Shown here piece after piece: positions 15,869 through 24,379 of a stretch of DNA of 52,395 nt (positions are counted from its first letter, which is position 1; every line of letters begins with the position of its first letter). Location: the NCBI GenBank assembly GCA_003228685.1, contig QIFC01000004.1, positions 1 to 52,395 of the forward strand, written 5' to 3'. The stretch comes from Chloroflexota bacterium (GTDB lineage: Bacteria > Chloroflexota > Dehalococcoidia > DSTF01 > RBG-16-68-14). A model generated the notes under the pieces. That model was not told the DNA's origin and made no database searches. It worked only from the letters and a program-made list of their open reading frames with translations. The position numbers and the translations under genes are program-made.

Positions 15869-18232
15869 ATGTCAGTAGTAGAGTATTCGCAAGGCGCAAA
15901 GTTTCCCGGCAAGATTGGCCGGTCGGCAACGGAATCTTCGCCGGCCTGGCCGCAACCCGTTCGCGCGAAAGAGAGCGCTCCCAACGTGCTGTTCTTCATC
16001 CTCGACGACGTTGGCTACGGCCAGCTCTCCTGCTTCGGCGGCCTGATCGAGACGCCCAACATCGACCGCGTAGCGGCGATGGGCCTGCGCTACGCCAACA
16101 TGCACACGACCGCCCTCTGCTCGCCGACACGGTCTTGCGTGCTCACGGGGCGGAATCACCACTCGAACGGCGTCGCCTCTATTATGGAGACCGCGACCGG
16201 GTATCCCGGATACGACGCCCGCATGCCCTTCGAGAACGGCATGCTCTCGGAGATGTTGACGCAGCACGGCTACAACACGTTCTGCATCGGCAAATGGCAT
16301 CTGTCGCCCTCGGAGGACAACACCGCCGCCGGGCCGTTTCATCGATGGCCGCTGGGGCGCGGCTTCGAACGCTTCTACGGCTTCCTGGGCGGCGAGACCA
16401 ACCAGTGGTACCCCGATCTGACGGAGGACAACCGGTCGGCGCCGCAGCCAACATCGCCCGAAGACGGCTACCACCTCAACATCGACTTGGCCGACAAGGC
16501 GATCAAGATGGTCCTGGATGCACACGTGAACGCGCCGGAGAAGCCCTTCTTCCTCTACTACGCCACGGGCGCCGCCCACGCTCCCCACCACGTTGAGCAG
16601 GAGTGGATCGAGAAGTACAAGGGCAAATTCGACGCAGGCTGGGACTCGTACCGCGAGCAGGTCTTCGCGAACCAGAAGGAGATCGGACTATTGCCCGCGG
16701 ATGCCCAACTGCCAGAACGCGACGCCGACGTGCCCGTATGGGACACGTTATCGTCGGACGAGCAGGGTCTCTACGCGCGGTTCATGGAAGTCTACGCGGG
16801 CTTCCTGTCCCAGACCGACTACCACTTCGGACGCATTCTCGACGCGCTGGAGATGATCGACGAGCTGGACAATACGATCGTCATGGTGCTTTCCGACAAT
16901 GGCGCCTCGGCTGAAGGCGGCCCGGTCGGCTCCGTCAACGAGATGCTCTTCTTCAACAACATCCCGGAGACGTTCGAGGACAATCTCGCACAGGCGGACC
17001 TGCTGGGCGGCACGAAGAGCTACAACCACTATCCATGGGGCTGGACGTGGGCGGGCAACACACCGTTCCGGCGCTGGAAGCGCGAGACCTATCGCGGTGG
17101 GTCGACGGACCCGTTCGTCGTTGCCTGGCCCAAGGGCATCAAGGCGCGTGGTGAGGTCCGCCACCAGTACGCGCACGCGATCGACATGACGCCCACGATC
17201 CTCGAGGCGCTTGGCGTCGAACCACCCGCGGCGATCCGGGGCGTGGCTCAGTCCGCGTTGGAGGGCGTGAGCTTCGCTCACACCTTCGATGCACCCGGAG
17301 CGCCCACGAACCACTCGACGCAGTACTTCGAGATGTTCGCGCACCGGGCGATCGATCACGACGGCTGGCGGGCGGTCTGCCCCTGGCCGGGAGTTAACTT
17401 CGTCGAAGCCGCGAAGAAAGGGCGCAAGTTTGGCAGCCCCACGCCGCCCGAGGTGATTGATGAACTCGAAACTGGAGCCTGGGAGCTGTATCACGTAGCG
17501 GAGGACCCGACCGAGTCGCGGAATCTGGCGGCGGAACATCCCGCGAAGCTGCGCGAGCTGGTATCTCTGTGGTGGGTTGAAGCCGGGAAGTACAAGGTGT
17601 TGCCGCTTGACGGTGATATCACGACTCGGCTGATGGTCGAGCGCCCGCAAACATCCAGGCCCCGCACCAGCTTCACGTACTACCCGGGACTCTCAGTGAT
17701 TCCTGCACTTGCGACGCCCCAGGTGCAAAACCGGCCACATAGCATCGCTGCGGACGTGGAGATTCCTGCCGGCGGCGCGGAGGGCGTTCTCCTCGCCCAA
17801 GGCGGCGCCGCCGGAGGCTACGTGCTCTACGTCAAGGATGGCAAGCTGCACTATGCCCACAACTACTCGGGCAAAGCGATCTTCGCCGTCGAGTCGGCAG
17901 ACGAACTGCCGACGGGACGCCACAGCCTACGCTTCGAGTTTGAGCCAACAGGCCCGCCTGATTTCCCAAGCGGGAAGGGTGCGCCTGGACGGTTTCAACT
18001 CTACGTCGACAGCGAACTCGTCGGCACTGTCGACGTTCCCCACACCGTCCCAGTGACCTACGAACTCGAGGGGCTCTCTTGTGGCTACGACTTCGCCGCG
18101 CCCGTGCTGGAAGACGTCTACAAGGCGCCGTTCACGTTCACCGGCACGCTGCATAGCGTGACCGTCGAAGTTGACGGTGAGTTGATTGAAGACGACGAGG
18201 CGACGTTGCGCCGGCTGATGGCCCAGCAGTAG
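15869..18232 (+). CDS. Arylsulfatase (large, AtsD-like), copy 2
   Basis: This 787-residue paralog of the sulfatase at 11225-13585 is very similar along its whole length. FFILDDVGYGQ supplies metal Asp residues, CSPTRSCVLTGRNH has Cys84 as the formylglycine site, and GKWHLSPSEDN and DNGASAEGGPVGS are also present. The C-terminal domain is beta-rich and LamG-like. AAAGGAGG lies seven bases before the ATG, which fixes the start. It needs formylglycine maturation, presumably by the FGE encoded at 9658-10602 in a different transcription unit. Two copies under separate but related promoters suggest different substrates or dosage. No export signal is seen. Confidence 0.93.
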   Translation: MSVVEYSQGAKFPGKIGRSATESSPAWPQPVRAKESAPNVLFFILDDVGYGQLSCFGGLIETPNIDRVAAMGLRYANMHTTALCSPTRSCVLTGRNHHSNGVASIMETATGYPGYDARMPFENGMLSEMLTQHGYNTFCIGKWHLSPSEDNTAAGPFHRWPLGRGFERFYGFLGGETNQWYPDLTEDNRSAPQPTSPEDGYHLNIDLADKAIKMVLDAHVNAPEKPFFLYYATGAAHAPHHVEQEWIEKYKGKFDAGWDSYREQVFANQKEIGLLPADAQLPERDADVPVWDTLSSDEQGLYARFMEVYAGFLSQTDYHFGRILDALEMIDELDNTIVMVLSDNGASAEGGPVGSVNEMLFFNNIPETFEDNLAQADLLGGTKSYNHYPWGWTWAGNTPFRRWKRETYRGGSTDPFVVAWPKGIKARGEVRHQYAHAIDMTPTILEALGVEPPAAIRGVAQSALEGVSFAHTFDAPGAPTNHSTQYFEMFAHRAIDHDGWRAVCPWPGVNFVEAAKKGRKFGSPTPPEVIDELETGAWELYHVAEDPTESRNLAAEHPAKLRELVSLWWVEAGKYKVLPLDGDITTRLMVERPQTSRPRTSFTYYPGLSVIPALATPQVQNRPHSIAADVEIPAGGAEGVLLAQGGAAGGYVLYVKDGKLHYAHNYSGKAIFAVESADELPTGRHSLRFEFEPTGPPDFPSGKGAPGRFQLYVDSELVGTVDVPHTVPVTYELEGLSCGYDFAAPVLEDVYKAPFTFTGTLHSVTVEVDGELIEDDEATLRRLMAQQ

Positions 18233-18243
18233 GGAGTGATTTC

Positions 18244-18756
18244 GTGCCTGTCGACTCGCCGATGGTTGGAGACCAGCCTTTGGACTTAGTACCTGGCGAG
18301 ACGCACGACGACCTTGCAGAGCCCGTCGCTGCGAGTCGTTCGCAACGACTGTTCCTTTCGTGGATGACGTCCATCCTGCTCAATATCGTCATTCTAGGCC
18401 TGTTCGTCGAGTACTCCGACAGCTTCATTATCGATTCGTTCACGATCGTGATCTTCACGGCGTTCGTGTTGAAAGCGTTGCTCAGTATCACCTTGGCGGT
18501 CGAACACCAGGTGAGGAACTTCTTCTGGCGGCGCGAAGGCCTAGCCTTTCGGGCGGCGGGCATCCTGGCCGCGTGGGCGATCTTGTTCGGCAGCAAGTTT
18601 GTCATTCTCGAAGCAGTGAACTTCATCTTCAGAGAACACGTCGAAATCGAGGGGTTCATCGCCCTCATCGTGTTGGTGATCACGATGATCGTGGTCGAAT
18701 GGACCGCGGAGGCGATCTACAAGCGGCTCGCCGCCATTCGACTCGGCAACTCGTAG
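18244..18756 (+). CDS. Four-helix membrane protein, downstream of sulfatase 2
   Basis: This 170-residue protein has a soluble N-terminus of about 35 residues and four hydrophobic segments (about 38-58, 62-84, 96-120, 132-152). I recognise no family. The GTG start lies 11 bp after the sulfatase stop, so the two are surely co-transcribed. A membrane role linked to sulfate release or export is possible, but nothing in the sequence shows it. Confidence 0.65.
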   Translation: MPVDSPMVGDQPLDLVPGETHDDLAEPVAASRSQRLFLSWMTSILLNIVILGLFVEYSDSFIIDSFTIVIFTAFVLKALLSITLAVEHQVRNFFWRREGLAFRAAGILAAWAILFGSKFVILEAVNFIFREHVEIEGFIALIVLVITMIVVEWTAEAIYKRLAAIRLGNS

Positions 18757-18765
18757 CGCAAGGGC

Positions 18766-18804
18766 TGGCTCAGGCGAGCCACCAGCGGGCTGCACCGCCG
18801 CTGG
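18766..18804. terminator. Paired hairpins between convergent operons
   Basis: Two inverted repeats fill the 84-bp gap between the rightward sulfatase unit and the leftward two-component genes: TGGCTC-AGGC-GAGCCA at 18766-18781 and CCAGCGG...CCGCTGG at 18782-18804. They could end transcription from both sides. There is no T-tract. Confidence 0.45.
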
Positions 18805-18840
18805 GCCTGATGGACTGCACCCTGGAGCTACGGCGACAGG

Positions 18841-19518
18841 CTACTCTGGTTCTGACTCCGCTTCCGGCCGTTCCAGCCCGAGGCGAGCCGCATAGACTGC
18901 CGCCTCTGTCCTGCTGGTGAACCCAAGTTTCCCGAGGATGCTCCCCACGTGATTGCGTGCCGTGTGCTCGCTGATCACGAGTCGTTCGGCAATCTGTCGA
19001 TTCGTGATACCCTCGGCGATCAGGGCGAGCACGTCTTGCTCGCGAGCCGTCAGCCCGCCATCGTGGCGCACCTGTTCCTGTGAGACGCTTCGTAGCTGCT
19101 CCAGAATTGGAGCGACGACTCTCGGATCCAGCAACGACTCGCCGCGCGCCGCCGTGTGAAGCGCATCGACAAGTTCCGAGCGGCGAACGTTTTTCGTGAG
19201 GTAGCCAACTGCGCCGGACATGATCGCGGCCAGCACCGTTTCTCGTTCTCCGTATGACGAGAACATCAACACCTTGACCCCTGCGTCTCCGCTCATCAAT
19301 TCACGACAGGCGTCGATACCACCCCGGTCACCTTCATCACCAAGCCGTACGTCCATCAAGACGACATCCGGGCGTAATTTGTTGGCTTCTGCCACGGCTT
19401 CCTGAGCGGTCGCCGCCTCGCCGACGATCTTCACGTCCTCAACGTCCTCCAACGCGGTCCGCAGGCCGATGCGCACCACTTCGTGATCGTCGACGACCAG
19501 TACCCTGACCTCACTCAT
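18841..19518 (-). CDS. NarL/FixJ-type response regulator
   Basis: This 225-residue protein has a receiver domain (Asp10/Asp11 and phospho-acceptor Asp56 in VLMDVRLG; the TSS-type switch is FSSYGE; Lys in GYLTKN). Its C-terminal LuxR-type HTH is LTAREQDVLALIAEGITNRQIAERLVISEHTARNHVGSILGKLG. The family binds DNA as a dimer after phosphorylation. Overall it resembles DevR/DosR-type regulators. It overlaps the 3' end of the kinase gene by 8 bp, so they form one unit. It is one of three candidate regulators of the operator repeated through the window. No copy of that operator is seen upstream of this pair. Confidence 0.92.
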   Translation of the reverse strand: MSEVRVLVVDDHEVVRIGLRTALEDVEDVKIVGEAATAQEAVAEANKLRPDVVLMDVRLGDEGDRGGIDACRELMSGDAGVKVLMFSSYGERETVLAAIMSGAVGYLTKNVRRSELVDALHTAARGESLLDPRVVAPILEQLRSVSQEQVRHDGGLTAREQDVLALIAEGITNRQIAERLVISEHTARNHVGSILGKLGFTSRTEAAVYAARLGLERPEAESEPE

Positions 19519-20803
19519 GACGGTTCAGGGGCAGGACGGCTTGGATGCTCGTGCCGCATCCTCGTTCGCTTTCGATCCTGAGCGTTCCATGCAGCGCTGT
19601 TGCGCGCTCTTTCATATGGCCCAAACCGCGCCCAGCCCTGTGGTCTTCGGTCATGCCAGCGCCATTGTCTCGCACATTCAGGGTGACGTTGTCCTGATCG
19701 AAGGACAACCGGAGCCAGGCCTCTGACGCATCGGCGTGCTGGAACACATTGGCCAGAGCTTCCTGAGCGATTCGATAGAGTGCAGTGCTCTGCGACGCCG
19801 ACAGTCGATCGGCGTCGCCTTCGATGCTCAGGTGGACGGGTAGCCCGGCTACTTTGGAGAACTCTCCGACTTGTTCGCTCAGCGCTGCCGCAAAGCCTCC
19901 GTCGCCCGCGAGCATTGGCCGCAGGTCAAACATATAGCCACGCACCTCCAGGAGCGTCGACCGCACCAGTACCAGCAGCTGACTCAGTTTCTCGGCAAGC
20001 GCGGTGTCCTGAGCGGCGTCGGCTGCCGCCTCCAGATTCAACGTCACCATGTAGAGGGACTGTGCGGTCCCATCATGGATTTCCCGGGCGAGCCGTGTGC
20101 GTTCCTGCTGCGCGACCGCCACGTCACGTTCTTCCCGAAGCCGGATGACTCGCCGGAGCGCTCTGCGAGACCGCTGTTCTTCAAGAATCAGCTCGCGGCT
20201 TCGCGACGCCAGCAGCTGAACGAAAATCGCCAGCGTGACGGGCATCGCCAGAAATGCGACAATATCGACAGGCTCTGCCCCTCGCAGGGGTGAATGAATC
20301 TCACCATCCGCAGTAGCGAGCAGAAGAACATAGCTTCCGACGAAGGCAAGGCCAACCAGCACAGTTCCACGAACACCGAGTACAGACGCGGGCGTTAGCA
20401 GTGTGCTAATAGCGAAGAGATAGTACGGACTCTCCCGGCCACCAGTGAAATAGACGGTGGCCAGCGCAAGCACCATATCCAACACGCTGAACACGAGAAT
20501 ATCGTCGATCCAGTTGCGGGTGACGCGTCCCAGGAAGCGGCGCGCGGCGGGGCGGAGCACCGGGACGTATATGGTCGCTAGCACGTTCTGCACAAATGTC
20601 ACCAGCAGAAGGACGCTCGCGCCCTCTAGGTTCGCCCCCGGAACCAGGTCGTACAACTCAAACGCGAGAGCGATCAACCACGCGAGCCAGCGCCCAACGA
20701 GAATAAACAAAACGACGCGGTTCGGCTTGCGGGAGCGCTGCCCTGCCGGCGTCTGCGACGAGGCGGCGCTTTTTCGCACGTCGTCGATCGTTTCAGTGCG
20801 CAT
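19511..20803 (-). CDS. NarL-family sensor histidine kinase
   Basis: The 430-residue kinase has an N-terminal membrane region of about six helices (residues 30-200), a short coiled segment, a HisKA_3 dimerisation domain with the phospho-accepting His in RLAREIHDGTAQSLY (about residue 240), and a HATPase_c domain. The kinase domain has ALYRIAQEALANVFQHADAS (N box), DNGAG and GRGLGHMKERA. The DesK/NarX class pairs with LuxR-type response regulators; the partner gene follows with an 8-bp overlap. The sensor is membrane-embedded with no recognisable ligand domain, so membrane state is a possible signal. Confidence 0.92.
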   Translation of the reverse strand: MRTETIDDVRKSAASSQTPAGQRSRKPNRVVLFILVGRWLAWLIALAFELYDLVPGANLEGASVLLLVTFVQNVLATIYVPVLRPAARRFLGRVTRNWIDDILVFSVLDMVLALATVYFTGGRESPYYLFAISTLLTPASVLGVRGTVLVGLAFVGSYVLLLATADGEIHSPLRGAEPVDIVAFLAMPVTLAIFVQLLASRSRELILEEQRSRRALRRVIRLREERDVAVAQQERTRLAREIHDGTAQSLYMVTLNLEAAADAAQDTALAEKLSQLLVLVRSTLLEVRGYMFDLRPMLAGDGGFAAALSEQVGEFSKVAGLPVHLSIEGDADRLSASQSTALYRIAQEALANVFQHADASEAWLRLSFDQDNVTLNVRDNGAGMTEDHRAGRGLGHMKERATALHGTLRIESERGCGTSIQAVLPLNRHE

Positions 20804-21042
20804 CCTAAGAGTCTGCCACTACTGAGCAATGACTGGCATCGACGATCTGAGCGGTCCCGCCATCTGAGGACCGGGCCGAACGGACTATGAATGTCAGGGC
20901 CGCTCTACCCAGGCAAAGATGAGCAACATGCATCTTACGGCGCCGGTGAGCGAGACGTACCCTGGTGATGACGAATGGTCTGGACGACCCTCGCCCAGAC
21001 ATCCTGTCAGGCAAGAGCGTCGGGTAATCACGGAGGAGACAC

Positions 21043-21405
21043 ATGCTGGTACTAAGCCGCCGAGAATCAGAAGGCATCTGGATCGACGGACGCATCTACA
21101 TCAAGGTGCTGGACGTCAACAGGGCGCGAGCAAAGCTGGGCATTGAGGCGCCTGAAGAGGTTCCTATCATCCGGGAAGAACTCATGACCAACGCAAACCC
21201 TCAGATCGGGCCCACGGCGCCGCTCGCTCAACCGTGCGACGGGAATGAACGGCAAGCGCTTCAAGAGGCGCGCACCGCGCTGGAGCGAGCGCGCGTGGCA
21301 CTAGAGGAGGCGGCTCCATTCCTGCCGCTCGACTCGACCGCCGACCGAGCAGCATCGAGAGCGGTCGCATCGATCCACAACGTGTTGCGCACCGCGAAGT
21401 CATAG
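21043..21405 (+). CDS. csrA: CsrA-like RNA-binding protein with C-terminal extension
   Basis: Residues 1-48 are CsrA-like: MLVLSRRESEGIWIDGRIYIKVL, then KLGIEAPEEVPIIREELM. The second half of the N-terminal pattern and the GIEAPxxVxxxREE signature, with the RNA-contacting Arg, are intact. CsrA binds GGA motifs in mRNA leaders and controls translation. Here it carries an extra 70 residues, including a helical segment (QALQEARTALERARVALEEAA), not present in standard 60-70-residue CsrA. GGAGGAG precedes the ATG. No flagellar or FliW gene is nearby. The extension could be a built-in regulator or dimerisation helix. Confidence 0.85.
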   Translation: MLVLSRRESEGIWIDGRIYIKVLDVNRARAKLGIEAPEEVPIIREELMTNANPQIGPTAPLAQPCDGNERQALQEARTALERARVALEEAAPFLPLDSTADRAASRAVASIHNVLRTAKS

Positions 21406-21810
21406 GCACTAGGCCGATTCCCGACAGCAGCCCCTCGCGGCCGAACGCCGCGGCCATTGCGGGTTGCGAGCCTGCTTGATAACAGCCGTGGCGGTCGACT
21501 GACTAGCCATCATGTCCTCCTCCAGCGCTATTGCTTGAACAAACACCGTTGATAGGCGAACGGCCAGTAACGTCCCCCCGCTGGCTGACCCTCGCCAACC
21601 GTTCGCTGCCTTCATTGCAATCCGGGATTGCTGTCCGTCCCAGACTGCGGCGCGTCTAAGATACGTCGGCGCGCGCATCTTCACATGAGCGCAATTGCGC
21701 ATTCTTGCCTAAGCAACTTGGAGCCATCTGAACTACGACGATCGGACTGCGGCATGGGTCCGCATTCCTCTCTCGCCAGCCTCGATCTAGGTCCGATTGC
21801 ACGACATCAC
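21406..21810. other. 404-bp gap with one possible micro-gene
   Basis: Between csrA and the leftward membrane genes I see no regulon module and no clear terminator. The only candidate is the short leftward frame at 21409-21513. Confidence 0.4.
21409..21513 (-). CDS. Possible 34-residue basic protein
   Basis: The frame reads MMASQSTATAVIKQARNPQW and is followed by an Arg/Cys-rich tail. GGAGGAGGAC directly precedes its ATG, which is the main support. No family is recognised. It ends 4 bp from the csrA stop, convergent with it. Confidence 0.25.
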   Translation of the reverse strand: MMASQSTATAVIKQARNPQWPRRSAARGCCRESA

Positions 21811-22170
21811 CTAGCGTGTCTTAGCCGGATCAGCGATCGACAGCCAAAACGGGATGGCCAGAAGCAGGCAGAACAAGAGCAAGATTAGAAAGAACCATGG
21901 ATGGAGCCAGATTCCCAGGAGGATAGCAGGCAATCCTATGAGCAGAACAGCCAGGCCGAGCACCCCCAAGATGGCCCAGGAAGAGGCGACCGAGGTCGAC
22001 ACTGGCTCGTCTTGGGCGCCTCGACGTGAAGCATTGCCGCGCAGCAACAGTGCGGCAAGGGGCACGAGGAGAAACAGCAGCAGGAAGAGCCATGGAACGA
22101 GTACAAATCCGAGAATCACGGCGGAAATGACGACGAACAGCGCCAGTGCCAATACAACGTACTCCAACAC
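21811..22170 (-). CDS. Small membrane protein, four helices
   Basis: 119 residues. Two hydrophobic hairpins (about 2-44 and 67-110) are separated by a short charged segment RGNASRRGAQDEPVS. No family recognised. The GTG start at 22170 follows AGGAG by about 10 bp. It is last in a leftward set of four membrane proteins (23038 to 21811) under one regulon promoter. Confidence 0.55.
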   Translation of the reverse strand: MLEYVVLALALFVVISAVILGFVLVPWLFLLLFLLVPLAALLLRGNASRRGAQDEPVSTSVASSWAILGVLGLAVLLIGLPAILLGIWLHPWFFLILLLFCLLLAIPFWLSIADPAKTR

Positions 22171-22251
22171 CGCGGCTAGCTCCTACTCACAGGCTGGGCA
22201 CCGGACACCGAGGCCTGGAGCGGCATGGCGAGAATGCCGACACGGGTTGGC

Positions 22252-22572
22252 TCAAGCAAGTTGTTCGCCGCGGTATCGGATCTTTTCAGCCGAGGGTCGC
22301 GAGAAGTAGTACACCAGGCCGCCGAGTAGCGGAATCAGGACGACAACGACGGCCCAGACCACCTTTGTCCATAAGGCCATGTCCGCTCGCCGGACCAGGT
22401 CGTAAACGACACCCGCCCAAATGGCGATCAGACCGATGACGAACATTCCAGATAGAAGCCCATACCACGGGAGCGCCCACACCAGGGCGATGGCAACTAA
22501 AAGTGAGACACCGCAGGCAACAACGGCGGTGGGAAGTATCACCCACCAGGAGCGCTCCATGACGCCGGACAT
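22252..22572 (-). CDS. PLDc_N-like membrane protein
   Basis: 106 residues with three hydrophobic segments. The last part, YDLVRRADMALWTKVVWAVV then LIPLLGGLVYYFSRP, is the phospholipase-D N-terminal (PLDc_N) signature found at the start of cardiolipin synthases. Here it stands alone without the catalytic HKD domain. Its ATG overlaps the preceding stop codon (TAATG), so translation is coupled. A related stand-alone protein lies two genes upstream. Confidence 0.7.
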   Translation of the reverse strand: MSGVMERSWWVILPTAVVACGVSLLVAIALVWALPWYGLLSGMFVIGLIAIWAGVVYDLVRRADMALWTKVVWAVVVVLIPLLGGLVYYFSRPSAEKIRYRGEQLA

Positions 22573-22721
22573 TACGTATCGGCCTCCGAGTTGGCGAGTG
22601 ATTCTTCGCCATCACTGTTGCTGGCCGTCCAATCGTCCAACGACAGATTCTCACGAGCGATCATGACGATGATGCCTAGAAACAAGAGCGCGAAACCTGT
22701 GCCCAGCACTTTCCGGATCAT
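22572..22721 (-). CDS. 49-residue single-helix membrane protein
   Basis: The sequence has a positively charged start (MIRKVLGTGFALLFLGIIVMIAREN) and an acidic tail rich in Asp, Ser and Glu. One membrane segment is evident. GAGG precedes the ATG in the leader CGAGGTACGACATG. Its stop overlaps the next gene's ATG. No family recognised. The coupling and the membrane-protein context support it as real. Confidence 0.6.
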   Translation of the reverse strand: MIRKVLGTGFALLFLGIIVMIARENLSLDDWTASNSDGEESLANSEADT

Positions 22722-22780
22722 GTCGTACCTCCTCGAATCAGTACCCTGGGGTGCTGCCAGACGGCCGGACTGACTGCCGC

Positions 22781-23038
22781 CTAGCCTTCCCGGCCCACCA
22801 GCGTAGTCTGCTCCTCTGGCCGCACAAGCAGGTAGATGAGTGGTCCGAAGATTGGCAGGAAGATGATCAACACGAGCCAGGTGACCTTGAGCCAGCGGAT
22901 GTCCCTCCGGCTGAACAAGTCCATTAGGGCAAAGATCCAGAGCATCGTCAGGGGAATGAAGATGAACAAGACGATGATCATCGCCCATAATACGTCCCAG
23001 AACGTCGACAGCATGTACACTTCTGGCATTGCGTTCAC
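22781..23038 (-). CDS. PLDc_N-like membrane protein, first of operon
   Basis: 85 residues with two helices around the PLDc_N signature (ALMDLFSRRDIRWLKVTWLV, then FGPLIYLLVRPEEQ), again without a catalytic domain. A start at GTG 23038 places AGGAG only two bases away, so the ATG at 23029 (MPEVYML) is more likely. Such stand-alone PLDc_N proteins are usually small envelope proteins of unknown role. It is about 40 nt downstream of the predicted start of a strong regulon promoter. Confidence 0.7.
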   Translation of the reverse strand: MNAMPEVYMLSTFWDVLWAMIIVLFIFIPLTMLWIFALMDLFSRRDIRWLKVTWLVLIIFLPIFGPLIYLLVRPEEQTTLVGREG

Positions 23039-23085
23039 AGCTCCTAGCTTCGTACCGCCTCCCGAGAGACAGACTTCCTACAGTC

Positions 23086-23148
23086 AGTATGGATTCAAGT
23101 CTGTTGCCTTCGCGTCCTGAGACTTAGGTAGTTTCGTAACGATTTCTC
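23086..23148 (-). promoter_or_regulatory. Regulon promoter module (PLDc_N operon)
   Basis: GAGAAATCGTTAC-GAAA-CTACC centre, with the 26-bp operator from 23142. GACGC is at 23116-23112, then 20 bp, then CATACT at 23091-23086. This is one of the best copies. The transcript would begin near 23079. Confidence 0.7.
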
Positions 23149-23216
23149 GTATTGGCCGGAGTGCCCGGTCTAGCAGGCGCCCTGGCCATCCATGGCCAGT
23201 CCGCCATGTCTGCCGG

Positions 23217-24347
23217 CTACTCAGCTACGAACAGGCCCTTGATGAGCGCGAATATGGTGTCCCGCAGGCTGCGCCCATCCGCCTGCGACTCTTCGACTGT
23301 GGGGGTGGCCCGCATCACGTTGGCGTACTCGGATGCCACTTCCGCCCCAATCAAGAAGATATAGGAGGATAACCAGACAAAGAACATGAAGAGCAGGACT
23401 CCCGCGAGAGCGCCGTACGCGGCGCCATAGCTGCTGAAGTTCACAACGTACACCCCATATCCATACTTGAGCGTCTCGATCGCGAGCGAAGCCAGCATAG
23501 CGCCCAGCCAGACATCGCGGAAAGATGTAGAAGCGTTGGGCACGAAACGATAAGCCAACAACAGCAGCGTAAACGTCAGGAGCCAGGGCAGAAGATACCC
23601 GAGCGCAAACCAGAGTAAGCCACTAGCGATCAGGGGATTCTGGGCGCCATCGCCTTGCTCTCGGAGTATCTGTGTGATTGTAGTCGCGGCAACTGACCCG
23701 CCCAACAGTAAGATCAGTCCCGTGAGCATGGACAGCTCCATGATCCGTTGCTGCACGAACGGACGGTGGGGAACCTTCCAAACGAAGTTCAGTGAGCGGC
23801 GAATGGCCGTAAATGCAATCGAGGCGCTGAAGGCCATAAGCACAAAGCCGATGACACCAAGAGGCACCGCAGCGTCTGCTGCGCCTTTCATCGTTTCACT
23901 GATGAAGCTTTCGGATCGCACGTCCAGCTCGTCGGGTTGGATCTGGTATCCGGCGATCGTGACAGCTTCCTGGGCCTCAAGCGTGGCCGCCAGGGCCAGC
24001 CGCTCCTCCGCTCGCTCATCCGACTCGTTCATGGCCGCAAGCTCGCGCTCGATCTCCGCCAGAGCATCGGTGCCATATTGGGCCGCGATACTGTCCGCGG
24101 CGTCGTCGACGAGAGCGAGGCTGACTTCGTTCGGCGTGACGTTGAGAAAGTCCTCGATCCAAGCTGTGGCGTCTTCGCGCGATTCGTCGGGCAGCGCAAC
24201 GTTGACCACGATGACAAGAAACATCGTGAAAGGAACCACCGCAAAGAGCACATAGTATGCGATCGCCGCCGACATCTGGGAGGCGTTGTCCTTACCGAAC
24301 GCCTCCCATGCCTGAAGAGCCAGCTGCGGAAGCGCTCGTACGTTCAT
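23217..24347 (-). CDS. YihY/BrkB-family membrane protein
   Basis: 376 residues. The N-terminus FGKDNASQMSAAIAYYVLFAVVPFTMFLVIV is the typical YihY/BrkB opening. A central FVWKVPHRPFVQQRIMEL loop and the late YGAAYGALAGVLLFMFFVWLSSYIFLIGAEVASEY block follow. About six helices. The insert between helices 1 and 2 (about residues 55-165) is longer than usual, acidic and rich in Glu, and resembles a coiled extracytoplasmic domain. The function of the family is unresolved (once proposed to be RNase BN). It ends the leftward operon that starts near 30 kb. Confidence 0.88.
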   Translation of the reverse strand: MNVRALPQLALQAWEAFGKDNASQMSAAIAYYVLFAVVPFTMFLVIVVNVALPDESREDATAWIEDFLNVTPNEVSLALVDDAADSIAAQYGTDALAEIERELAAMNESDERAEERLALAATLEAQEAVTIAGYQIQPDELDVRSESFISETMKGAADAAVPLGVIGFVLMAFSASIAFTAIRRSLNFVWKVPHRPFVQQRIMELSMLTGLILLLGGSVAATTITQILREQGDGAQNPLIASGLLWFALGYLLPWLLTFTLLLLAYRFVPNASTSFRDVWLGAMLASLAIETLKYGYGVYVVNFSSYGAAYGALAGVLLFMFFVWLSSYIFLIGAEVASEYANVMRATPTVEESQADGRSLRDTIFALIKGLFVAE

Positions 24348-24379
24348 CTACGATCTGAGGGCCTGTGTGCGCCCAGTTC

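Noticed and set aside
20804-21042. Operator upstream of the histidine kinase or csrA
   Set aside because: A region near 20955-20985 resembles parts of the core on both strands, but GAYGC and the -10 box do not fall at 19-20 bp.
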